DNA of 64,000 nucleotides from Baylisascaris procyonis (lineage: Eukaryota > Nematoda > Chromadorea > Rhabditida > Ascarididae). The notes beneath the pieces are model-generated. The model had not been told where the DNA came from, did no database searches, and worked only from the letters and a program-made list of their open reading frames with translations. The position numbers were made by a program, and so were the translations under genes. Below, one piece after another: positions 39,901 through 51,594 of this stretch. The stretch covers positions 930,001-994,000 of the forward strand of contig JAZARR010000159.1 in the NCBI GenBank assembly GCA_037389465.1. The letters run 5' to 3'. The stretch's first letter is position 1. Each line of letters begins with the position of its first letter.

Positions 39901-40058
39901 ATGTGACAAATCGGAAAATATAAATAATTGTAACTTGGTTCATCTACATCATTACTAACATGCATTTGTAAAAGAATTAGCATGTTTTATCTATCCTCAT
40001 CAATCAAAGTCAACGTGAATTCAAAAGCACGAAACATTGAAACTTAACCAATCTTCAG

Positions 40059-40132
<74 letters not shown>

Positions 40133-41711
40133 CCAAGGCGGAGTGAACAAAAAACTAACCGTGTTGTCGTAATTGCAGGGCACTGTGTAGTTTGCAAGCA
40201 GGTGCAAATCGTTGAAATGACTCTCCAAGCAATCTAGGCGCTGAAATTATGAACTGCTACGAAGAAGGCCAGGATCAATTAGACGGATGATTTTGATCGT
40301 TGAAGGATATGTTAGCAACATAGGAGCATGCATTGTGTGTCGTTATTGAAAATCTTCATCGAAAGTATAACTGTTTGCCTTGCCCGCAATCCTAAATGCA
40401 AATGGGAATTGCTATCTGAAGCAGTGTTCAATATTATTTCACTATTCGGAATTTATTAATCATTTTAGGCGTTCGACTGAATTTAATGTCTACAAATGTA
40501 AAACGTTCATCAGTTGCGCAAGTTTCTACTTGTTCGGATTTCACCATAACTGTGCATCCTGTTATGAGATTTCTCTACACCTAAAGACCGAGAAATATTT
40601 GGGTGAAATGTGCAGTAATTATGAGAAATTGCTTTTATTAATGCACATTCTTGTGCGTGTGAGTATCTGCAAGAGGACTGTCTTGATTCTGTTCCATTTC
40701 CCATCGAGATAAGTGAAATTGTAATTATAATTTTTGCAGTATGAAGTTGGAATAAGTTTTCAGCAAAAGTTCAGAGACCTCTCGCTTTACAATTTAAAAA
40801 AAAAAAAAACAACTCATCTTAAACTGGAATGTTCTTGACCCGTATAAATTACTCTATGACTGTGCTCCGAAGTCTTGACCTGTTGGGTAAACTTCAAAAT
40901 TTAACCTCCATTTCTCCCTCAGCTAATCAGTAATTTTTTTCGAACAACTTGCCCAATGCATCAATATATTGAATGAATTTCCTATCGATCCCTTACTCTT
41001 GTCTTCTTGCGCAGTCTTCGTAGTTCAGGTCAATTGTCTCACAACCGTGTCTGGATGACAGATGTTTTTAGAACGTTTCACTCAAAGCCATAATTGTCCT
41101 TAACCTGTGTGGAACACGTCGTTACAGCTTTTCACAATATTGGCATGAGGCGTAAGCTCAGAAGTGATCGTTTACATTTCGTGATCTACCGCAAAAGGAG
41201 GGCAAATTCCTTCAAATTCTGCGGTCGAAGGGTATCGCATGCTTTGGGATACCTTCAGCATAGTTGTGCTGCCTAATCAAGAACTACATTGGTCTTATTT
41301 CTGTAGGAACCTTGCCTCTGCGTTGATAATAACCTATGGAATAATAGGCAGCTAAGACACACTTATTTTATGTCCCCACTTTCAGGTGAAAGTGATCAAA
41401 CACCACCTATAATTAATTCGAACACGACACATCTCTAGCTAACCATGGAGTAATAAAACAGTAAGACTTTTAAGACCTATGGCTGTAATTTGTAAAGGTT
41501 CCTTATAATAGCTGGGCCTGTTTCAAATCTCACCGCTTGATGGTCAGGTGCAGCAGATGCAGCCATCATTGGGAGCGCAATCTTCTTTGCAAACGTTTCG
41601 TTGTACTGTACAGTTGTGGTATTCCATCGACAGTTGTATGGTATTTGAGCCCTCATTTTCGGTGGGCATAAATTCAGCGGTGTATAGCAAGTGTTGTCGT
41701 GGTGACACCAA
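37000..41711 (-). CDS. secreted class 3 lipase, copy 2 (5' exon missing)
   Basis: Seven exons were rebuilt: 41534-41711, 40160-40240, 39612-39692, 38966-39133, 38296-38448, 37470-37574 and 37000-37191. All internal junctions are phase 0, giving 318 residues after an unplaced signal-peptide exon. The first exon shows WCHHDNTCYTP and AKKIALPMMAAS; the second has CLESHFNDLH and TVPC. Then come KCFAFISYW and FRAST, GGSVDAYYHDAF, the elbow GHSLGG (Ser174 by this count), KLVTFGQPR, catalytic Asp232 (NRHD), FHHRYE, VWYPDGMS and catalytic His292 (DDHVT). Splice sites are good, for example ATTTCAG, GTGAGA and GTAAGG. Exon sizes 81, 153 and 105 equal those of copy 1, so the genes are tandem duplicates. 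FRAST replaces the usual FRGT/FRGS near the oxyanion hole. A long TA repeat lies in the intron just upstream of, and not inside, the 81-base third exon. Confidence 0.87.
40064..40132. repeat. (TA)n microsatellite
   Basis: About 69 bases of alternating TA with one C interruption near 40119. On the minus strand it lies in the intron after the second placed exon of lipase copy 2, 28 bases from that exon's donor. Confidence 0.9.
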
Positions 41712-42671
41712 CTGGAAGTAATTTTTCAACTCGCAATGTTAATGAAGCCTACAAAAGTATTTTGCAATATCTGGCTGCATATATGTATCCATGCGATTTG
41801 GAGCAGCTTTGAAACCTTTCTTAGTAACGATTAATTGCTAAGACATGGTAATTCCTTCCTATTTCACATTTATCGGTTGGTAGGCAGCATCTATAATTTG
41901 AGGCGAATACCTATCGTCCTGCTACATGACTTGTAGCAACCGCAACAATCAATCTTGTTCAAGACCCATTAGTACTGTCAGCCTCTAATCTCTCGAAGCG
42001 GAGATCTGCGTTCCCTATATTAAAAATCACTGTGTTTTATTTGGACTAGTGTTAAATTTTCTTTCCCCTCTAGTGCCGTAATATTTTTCGCAATGTGCAT
42101 TCGCAGTTACTTTTCACTAGTTTACTGCATTGCGATGATCAACTTCGCTCTTCTGTTCTAAACATTGATACAATTTTAGCACTTACACACAGCTGCCTAA
42201 CGAATCCATCGAGTTCTCGCATGAATTGCAATCCTTAAATGTGGAACATTCGGTGGGCGAGCCCATTCTAGAATAATTGCAGTGAACCTCGCAAATAAAT
42301 GAAAGAAGCAAAAGAAAGAACCAAATCATATCCCTGAAAACAGAAGATCATCATAGTTGTTGACAACTTCAGCATGTGCCCTACGAAAATCTTCCAACTA
42401 AAATTCGTCTGTGAAAGAACTTTCCATCATTCTTCATTTCTTTTGATCTATCCTACCGATATAACTGTGAATTTAAATCCAATTATTCTATGCAAAAATG
42501 CAAAAATTGTCCTATATAAAAGATGTTCTTTTAGACAATAACGGTGAAAACTCTCCAGCCACTCGATTCCGCATTCACGAGCGGAACAGCCATTTTCGAG
42601 CAACTCTTGTACAGCTAATGCCTAAATCAGGCATGCCTTGCATATTTATATGGCTTTTGCAGGCCCACGGC

Positions 42672-42841
42672 TTATTGATAGCGCCGCTCTATTTGGTAGT
42701 CGCCGTACGCCAAGAGCGACTCATTCGGTCGGACTACGCCACGTTGGTTGACGGAGACTATGACGCCATTAGCCAGTACAGGATCGGTTGTGTGCGAAGC
42801 CTGCATCAAGATTTCGTTCTCACTGTCAACCCAGCCGCATG
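42672..42841 (-). CDS. candidate terminal exon of an unknown gene
   Basis: A strong minus-strand acceptor (TAGCTTTTCAG) leads into 55 residues ending in TAA. The frame contains CGWVDSENEILMQASHTTDP, VLANGVIVSV and LLAYGDYQIERRYQ. Composition and splice site are exon-like, but the opposite strand is also open here (42498-42845). No family is recognised. If real, its gene lies upstream (higher coordinates) and ends about 1 kb before the first placed exon of lipase copy 2. Confidence 0.35.
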
Positions 42842-45049
42842 CTGAAAAGCTACGATGACTTGTGATCGGAATCGGTTGCAGTCTTGTACTCAAGCATGTA
42901 GCTCGATGACTCATTCATCGGTTTCATTGCTTTCTGTCACATACAACTAATTGAGTTCAATTGAGTTGTTTTTTATGTGTAGGAATAAGGCGACTTTTTT
43001 GCAATCATTCAAATCAGTTTCACGTTGTGAATCAGCATTTCATCTAGTTCATAAATGAGTTGCAACCAGTAGCTTCTCCAAAGGGTGCATTGAATGTATT
43101 TTCCACACCGATTGCGCAATTTAGTGGAATTCAATTAGATTGTCATGGCTAATACATTTCAAAAATTTGAATTTTTTCGTCGGATAATTTACTTTATTCA
43201 AATTTTTGTGTTCCAAATAACTTGCATAGAAAATGTTTTTTCATTGCACTTACATAATAAAATCATTTAATTTGTTCTTCAGATGAAAAGATTTCAGTTG
43301 CGGAGAGGCGAATATTCCCATAATAACTTCATCTAATCATTCAATCATATTTTCGATCACAAAACATATCTAACTCTCCTTCATATCGCATTTTTTGGAA
43401 ACGTTTTTCGGGCCATTTTGTTGGTATACATTTTTTAAAGTCAAATTTAGATATCACGCCGCTTTCACTGCAAACATCATTGATGGAGATTCAGTTGGAA
43501 AGGATTGGCCATAACAGAATAATCCAAATTATGGCAATAATCCAAATAACCCAGACGTATCAGAATCTCAATAACTGATCTTCTGTGAGATCATAGTTCT
43601 CATATCAATTCAGCTCCCTGATAATTTGGTAGTACCACTTAGCAGCAAAGTTCACGTTTTGTTGTTTCCCCACTTAAGTTTTCCAAGGTAGTGTTATATT
43701 GCATGACAATTTATTTTAAACAATATCACGTTCAGTGTCTCATTTAATAACTGTCTCCCTATGAATCAAAGGGCTCTTTAAAAGCAGACACCTGAATGCA
43801 CACAACTTTGCAAAGCATTCGGTTTCATTCTCAATAACTGTTGTGTATCAGAGCAGATGGAAATAGCAATGAGCATTTTTGAGAGCATTCTCGCCGGTAA
43901 CGCTTTCATCTTGATGCATTCAACAGCACTCTCAAGCGGAATTTCTCGGGGGATATTCGAGGAACAGAAGCAGTATAAGAGCACGCAACATTTTTTCCAT
44001 GAACAATTCATAAGAAATTTGTAAAATCCCTCACTCAATTCTATCTACCTTTTCCATTACTAGTGAGGTCAAGATTTTATTCGGGTCGATTTGCCAACGG
44101 TCATACACGCAAAAGGTCGCTGCATCAATAATATCTATTTTAAATGTTATATTAAAAGGAACGTTTGGTGCCTTGACCAGGTCGCTAAACAAAAACAAGA
44201 TTAGTGTCAAATTAAACAGTGGTTATTTTCATTCAAATATTCACTCGATCTAAAATTTTGTTCAGAAGAAACATAGTTTTCATTTGGGAAAATTTGGTCC
44301 ACAAAGGATTGCTCAAGGTTGCTCAGAAGCGATCACCAGGAGTGAATGAATTGAAACGAAATTTGCTTTTTCGGACGGCTGGGCTCATTAGTTGTACCCA
44401 GCAAATCGGCTTATAGCAAAATTTCCAGATCTTGACCCAAATTTATTGAACAGACATATATCCATGCAGTAAAGCACAAGACGCTTAATGTTTCAAGCAA
44501 CGGAAGCAAACCCCGAAATACTCTTTTCAGCAGTAGCATTTTCTCGTATATTATTTGTTGACAAATGTTTGAATACTCATCCATGTATATTGCTTTCAGC
44601 TGCAAGCTTTGCAGGCTGAGTGATTTGCATTAAGAGAGATACTTGACGTACTTCGAGAAAATCGCATAAAAATGCGTAAGCGTTAGGGTATCTAGTTGTT
44701 TACTCGCAAAAAATGACAATAGGCAATGCTAGGAAATTGTATTCACCAGGTGCTTACTAGGAAAACATGACAGCACTCGACGTGCATATTAATCAACACG
44801 ATGGTCAAAAACATACCAACAGCGCAGACAACTAGGAACGTTTCGTTAATCATTAGATTATCAGTAACAAAATTCATAGGGCAATTTGATATGCAAAAAT
44901 CTTCACCCATCACATAGGGGCACATAGGTCAAAAACAATTTGGAACAAAACATGACAAATGTCACATGAATTTATTACTTTGTACTAACCACTGTTTACA
45001 AATAGTTCTTTTAATGCATTTAGGGCTGCTGCATTAGCAGACGACCTTG

Positions 45050-45177
45050 CTAAGAGCCATGATCTGGTGATATGTAGATCTCTACGTTCTTGTTTGTCTC
45101 CTTGCCTACTTCTGTGTCGGTGTTCATTTGCTTGACTTCTTCAATAACGATCAGCGTTGTATTAGTTCCAAAAATCG
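45050..45177 (-). CDS. candidate terminal exon with charged C-tail
   Basis: The acceptor GGTTGTCAG opens a 41-residue frame ending in TAG. It starts with IFGTNTTLIVIEE and continues as a charged tail (NTDTEVGKETNKNVE, then SPDHGS). A short hydrophobic start and polar tail would fit the end of a membrane protein. No family is recognised and no upstream exon was placed. Confidence 0.22.
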
Positions 45178-48100
45178 CTGACAACCAAATATTCCAACGA
45201 CAAAAAACGCCAAAGCGCCAACGCTTCTTGCATAAAATTAAGTCCTTCACTGCGATCGACTAAGCTCTGCTCAGTCAGTGTTGTTGATTTTGGTAAACCG
45301 CTTCATCGGCCATACCTTGCATCCTCTCACAGTGTTATCGTCCCACATATTAAATATACGCGCTTGTGTGATCTTTAAAATTGAGCCCTATTTCAAAGAG
45401 CACAACTGGTGGACGCTTTGTCAAACATCACTTGTTTTCAGTCTGCATGAGTGACCACGTGCGGTTTTCCTGCCAAATGGCTAACGCTAAAAGTGCAACT
45501 GTCATGCATTGGCACATTCGTAGCAAAAGAGGAAGGTGATTCATCCCAGTTTCTTAGATGCCTTGTTTTCATTTGTCCTTCAGCAGGTCTTACACCTAAT
45601 TTCGTTAACCAGGTCCTTATATTTAAATAGTCGACGCTCAGTTGCACGACCGCAAAAATTTCAATTTCATAAGCCAGCCTTAGTGGGGTGATTATCCTTT
45701 GATCGCAGTAACACCGATGCAGTATCACATTACCAGATCACTGGATCATATCATGACGAAAAATGCGGTTGTTTCTACAGCTAGAACTTTGCACTTGGAG
45801 GGTTTCTGCTTGCATAATGCAACCTTTACTCCCCTTGCTCGCTACCCACAAGATAGTCTCTCGAAAAGATGTTATCCCTTTTCTTCCGCTCTTTCCCTTT
45901 CCCTCCTCCCTTCACTGAAGAAAAAACGAAATGTTTTCTGCTTTCGTTGTGCCCCACACTCAAGCCGTACCACTTCACGCAGTTTCTTGCATCGTGTTGA
46001 TCGCTGCGCCCAAGGACCTGCAAAGATATACCACAATAGCCAAGCAATAAACCGAATATTAAAGCCCATTGTGATGGCGAAGATTCATCTAGGAATAGCA
46101 GCTGGAATCGAGTGACTGGCGTGAATGTTGACAATCAACTCATGATCAAGACAGCAAAGAAATGTACAGAATCGGTTGTCGTGAAAATATTTCACAAAAC
46201 TCGATGAATCTACTCCCTCCCCACACTTTTTGATGTGTAGTCTTCTCAGCGAATCCTCTTTTGGTTTCCCATTTCATAAAAAATTGCCCTTTCTGTATCA
46301 TTTTTTTGCAAAATTGAAATGGAGCAGCTTCCCAGCTAAATTCCTCGACATTTCGATGCGATATCGAGGATGCGCCCACTTTATGTCCGAATGCCTTTCT
46401 GCGCCAGCGCTTAGCGCCTGCATTTTGTCCATCAGACTATCTTTGCATTTTGTCTATCAGACTATCTATGTGTGTGGTCTTTTCCTCAGCCCATGATAAT
46501 ATGAGTAAATGCGCTTTTCGCACTTACGAATTCTTATTGATGAAGTTGACTTCACGTTGAATAAAGCTCATATATTTCACACCCTCCTCACTTACCTTCA
46601 TTGAAGGTGCTAACAAGGTACCAGAGTGTCTCCACTTCAAACACTCGCAGCTTTTACAACATCTAACAAACACTCTTTACGGAGTGCTTCTCCGTTTTGT
46701 AGTGAAAATATGTATGTATAAATGAAGAATTGTGTTAAAGAGCGTTCGCCATATACACCGCTACTATTCGTAAAATTTGACTACAGCTCCGGGATTCTTT
46801 GTGTTGAATCAAAAGCAAAGGTATCACTTTAGAAGCTCTCTTACACAATTGCACTTTCTGATAAAATACTCTTACCATTGTGTAACATGCAATATATATA
46901 AAAACCATTTGAGTAATTGACTGTTAAAAATTTATGCAAATTTTCGGTTCCTGGCATCGATTACGTTTTGTGTGTTCGGCGATATTGCGCTTGTTCAAAA
47001 AAATAAAAAACTAAAAAATCGACAGACTGCAGTTCCACGACTGCAAAAATGTATGCACAAATTTGGCAGAATGGAAATTTTCCAGTCTCCTCTTCCTCCA
47101 TTATGCTTAATGCAACAAGGTTTTTCCACGTAACGAAGCGTCCATTATTTCTCTGTTGGCATCGGTATACAGCGATAGAATCCATCAAGATGTTTGAGGT
47201 GCTCCTCCCGACAATTGAATTCGTCTCTGTGAGCACATTAAATCTATAAAATATGATCTGGAAATGTGCTGTGATAAATAAAGGAGGGGTGAAAAGTTCA
47301 TATAGACCTTTGATTCAAAAACGACTCTCATCTAATTTGACTGAGAAAGGTTTGAGCAAAAAAGTTACTTCATAGTGGAGATGAATAGCGCAGATAGGAA
47401 TCGTATGACCGTGAGATGAAACTGACGAAGTTTTCGAAGTTTTAGTACCAATGGTAGGCAGTTGGCGCGTTGAAAACATTTTGAGCCTATGAACAAAGTA
47501 TGCGACATAGTATGTAACACTATTGCAGCACTTTGGCAACCAGGCTAAACGCTTCGTGAATGAAGAAAATTGTTCGAGAGTCGTCCAAATGGCCAATATA
47601 AAGTGGGCAATAATTCTGTAAAAAGTCGAATAGAATTGAAGCGGAGGAAACTTTTGGTTTTGATCATATTACGTAACTAGGCTCGAGAACCTTGGGTAAA
47701 AGGAGAATCTCATGGACACCTGCTGGTCCATCATTTTACAAATTTCAAGCAAGCATTCGTGAATATTGTAAGTCATGAAACTCTCACTTGCATGTTTTTG
47801 CTGAAATATTCTGTTATATATCGCTAGAAAATGGCCCAAAACTCTGCATAAAATAACCCATAAATGATACAACTCTTTACAGCATTTACGAAACGATAAC
47901 TCATCAATTGAGGGAACTAAATTCATATACATTCGATGAGTCATATTTCAGCACACTGCTGTGAAAGAGTGCATTAGATATACCTCACCATGTGCAAGTT
48001 TTAATGCTTTCTTAAATGGCACTGTCAACAATCAACAATTAAATTGATAGATTTTATGCATATTCCTTTGTGTTAAAGGATGTAGTTTAGACTTCGCATG

Positions 48101-48919
48101 TATGCCGTTATTGGGCAGATGTATTTAATTCAGATGATGCAAAAGTCCATATTAGTTAAATTTCATTTCATGCGCATTTCCACGCTCTCTAATAGCCGCC
48201 ATTTGAACGTGAATCATAGTTGGCTTTGTAGTTCTCGAACATCTGATATCTGCGTTTGCGTATATGCTCTATGTTGCAGCAAGTTAAAGTGGGAAAACAT
48301 GTAAGAAGTAATCATCATGAAACATCAAATAGGGGTTGGGACTCTAAATTTTTGATGAAAGAGAGAAAGAGCAATCAGATGGAAAGATTTTGTTTTGCGG
48401 GGGGCTATTACTCGCAATGTTTGGCAGACGGAAGCAGCAGTAAATAACATGGGTAAATAGCAACAGTGCATATGTATGCAAGGACGCGCCTACGCGTGAA
48501 AATCCTAAACGGTACTATAAATTTAGGAAAAAACCGCTTTAAACTGTTGAGATAAGTATATATTCAATTGAGCGGTATTTTAACCGGTGAAAAAAAAAAT
48601 TGAGATTCCGCGACAGTCTATGCCTTCACCTAACATCGTTCAAGTCACCTAGCATCTCCTAGGTTTATTTCCGCTGAATGTGTTTGAGATATGAACCTGC
48701 TGCGCATTCAAATTCAGGTAAAATTTTCATGTGATTTTCAGACGATTTTCAGATGAATTCAGATGATCTTCCTTATACTGTATATTAGCAAAATCCACAT
48801 TATGAGAAAGGTCAAAACAAAATTTTGTCAGTTATGAACGCATAGGGTAAAACAGGCTCAAAGCTCATATTTTGAAGTTTCCTTCGGTTTCCGTCCCTGT
48901 GGCCAAGCAGTCTTTAGCA

Positions 48920-49140
48920 ATGGAATCCGTCTCACAGTGGCAGCTTCAGAGTAAGAGGAACGGCGATAAAGTCGCAATTTTCGCTTTCGGTGCGATTATA
49001 AAGGCAAACAATTTGAGCAATAAACCATGTTTCGTTATGAAATTGAACACAAAGCAAGATCGCCATGAGGTTCTTCCGGAAAAATTGCAAGAAGAAGTAC
49101 ATTTCAAGTTGCACCGTTCACATTAAAAAAAAAAAAAAAA
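48920..49140 (+). other. short ORF running into a poly-A tract
   Basis: An open frame with an ATG at 48920 (open from 48872) ends at a TAA whose last two As begin a run of 16 A at 49125-49140. An ORF directly followed by poly-A is what a reverse-transcribed copy or the tail of a non-LTR element would leave. The protein (for example SKRNGDKVAIFAFGAIIKAN) is not recognised and no target-site duplication was identified, so this is tentative. Confidence 0.2.
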
Positions 49141-51559
49141 CTACCGTTTAAAAGCTAATTCAACAATCGGACATTAAAGCTACCGAATATTACACTTTAA
49201 ATTGAAATTTTTAAGGCGAAATCCGATTATGGCATAAATGCCGAATAGTATTTAACATACACATCATCTAACGATAATGGCTCAAATTACCAAATAACCT
49301 CTCACATTACTGAAATTAGTGTAATAACGTTACTGGGAGAATTATTCCGACTGTTAACAGTTTGCCCCAATGCAATACTACAAGCATTACCCTATGCCAC
49401 ATTCAAATGTTCGACTGCTGCTGTTTCTTTGGCACTATATGTGGAATTGTGAATACTGCGAACCCATAAGGGCTTATCATAAAATAATAGTAATATACAC
49501 AGAGCAGATAACTTTGGTGACCTCTTTTGCATTATCTGACTACTTCACTGTTAAGACTCTATGAAAAAAGTTGCTAAAAGCCTCTTAATAAGTCAGAATA
49601 TGAAATAGTGCTAAGTGGCTATTGAAGTTATTGTCGGTAGGATGGCGTGCGAAGTAGAAAAGTGGAAATATTCCATTTGTTGTTAGCCGAAGTGAGGAGA
49701 ATTGGTATACAGCGAAACTGTTCCAGTGGCCATTAGCTTCCGAAGAATGGCAAAAAACGGACGTCTTCAGATTGTGATGCTGAAACAGTCGTTGAGAATG
49801 GATGAACAACTCGTGCATGGACCGCCAACAGTTGCTATATCCATGGAAGCCGCTATATAGCCCGAGGCGAGTTTTTGAAGATTGCAGCGCATGTTTGCAA
49901 CCAGCTCTTGCGTGATGAACGCCAAACGAAGACGGCTTTTGTGAGAGGGATGCAAAAAGAAGGGCGCATCTGATTTAGCCGTTTTCAATCGGCCGGCTCA
50001 GAATGTCGCCGAGTGTGCTTCGGAGTCGTGCGACAATGAGCGCCGCAGATTGGCTTTTTTTGTGTTGTTACGTTTGCGTGTCTTTTCTTCTAGTTTCACA
50101 TAGCTCTTGCTACCCTCGGTCGCTATATAAGTAGCATTTTTGCCACTACCGCTAATACAAGCCGTGCCTGACGTACACTTTGAACTTTTGCATGAATCGA
50201 TGCCACAAATGTTTGGGGGCTTTCTTTGAAAAGAAGAAGCGGACCCTCCAGACGGGAGAGGAGAGACAAAAATAGGGAAGGCGAAAGAGAGGAGGGGAAG
50301 GAATAGAGTTGAGGTGAATGGAGCTGTCCTCAGCGATAGATGTTGACTGTCTTATCCTCATCATAAAGCACGATATGCTTATTTCTTTTGCAATAAACTA
50401 ACTCGCGTTCGTATGCGAAGGTAACTGCGCACAAGTGTTTGCTCATTTGATAGTTCTTGTCATAAGTAAGGTGCTGATGCAGTAATAGCACAAACATTCA
50501 TTTCGCATTTATTTTTCTATCTTTTGTTTTGTTGTTTGCAACTACACAATGAACACAGAAGTGTGCTTCTTGGTCATATTATAAATCTTATTCAGTAGTA
50601 CACCAATAAATTCTTCAACGCTTATCACTTGTAAGAATCGTTCTTGACTTTGTGTTGCCTCATTTTATTCCATCTTATCGGTTGCTTGATGTTTTAAACA
50701 GTCAACGCTCAAATTCAGCATTACCTCCTCTCCGTTCCCTATTTGTAACATAAGTAGGAGCCACTACTTTTTTTATGCCAAACGGCCCATTAGTCAATCA
50801 TTGACATAAAAATCTGTTTGAAGAACAGAACTGTACTGTGGAAGAAATTTAGTTTTCCGTAACTCTTCAAAGGACCCGCATTCGCACCGCCATCTGTTTG
50901 AGCGGAGTCCTGGCCGTTTTTCTCTTAGTCGAAGCTTCCACTGAAAATGCTCACAAGACAATGATGACTGATGCACTATATTAGATGTTGTTCATGAGTG
51001 GATTACTTTTGGCCACGAGCAATCCTGAAAAAATATATTTACACATGACTTCATAAACGCACGTCTTATTAGATTAAACAATGCACAGCGGATAGAAATG
51101 TGATCTGCCGGTTGATCGGTTACCCACAGAGGATGTGAAAATTCGAACATATTTTTTTCCGCAAAATGGACGTTGTTCTTCTGGAAGACTGGCCTTGAGG
51201 TGTAGTTTTTTTGGTTATCTATTTGCTCCCAGTTATGACAAAATACATTCAATGTGCGTTTTATTTGAAACCCGCTTAAGAAGTTGTATGTTGCAGCAAA
51301 TGGCCGTTGCACTTAATACTGCCATTTCGGAGCCGTTTCCGATTAACTCGCCCATCAAGTGTGACGTACATGTCGAATACTCGCCACTACTTCTTTTAAA
51401 TGTGAGTCTTATTTCGGAAATTACTACTACTGATTATTGGCAATGTAGTATGCTCATTAAAGCGATCAGATAAGCTCGCCTTCAATGTTGCTGGGTTTAT
51501 TTTTTTGGCGAAGCAACTTCTAGGTCTTTTCCATTACTCCTTTCCAAAGTTTGTTTTCC

Positions 51560-51561
51560 AA

Positions 51562-51592
<31 letters not shown>

Positions 51593-51594
51593 AT
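51560..51594. repeat. (AAAT)n microsatellite
   Basis: About eight to nine tandem AAAT units on the plus strand, in a gene-free stretch. Confidence 0.9.

Noticed and set aside
44743..44925. Hydrophobic frame with GTAAGC donor as the first exon of lipase copy 2
   Set aside because: The donor is phase 0, while the next lipase exon needs two bases from the previous exon.
45699..46134. Overlapping open frames on both strands, one with a hydrophobic start (MGFNIRFIAWLLWYIF)
   Set aside because: It was considered as the missing lipase signal exon, but the following codons do not lead to the expected Cys/Trp pattern and no phase-2 donor fits.
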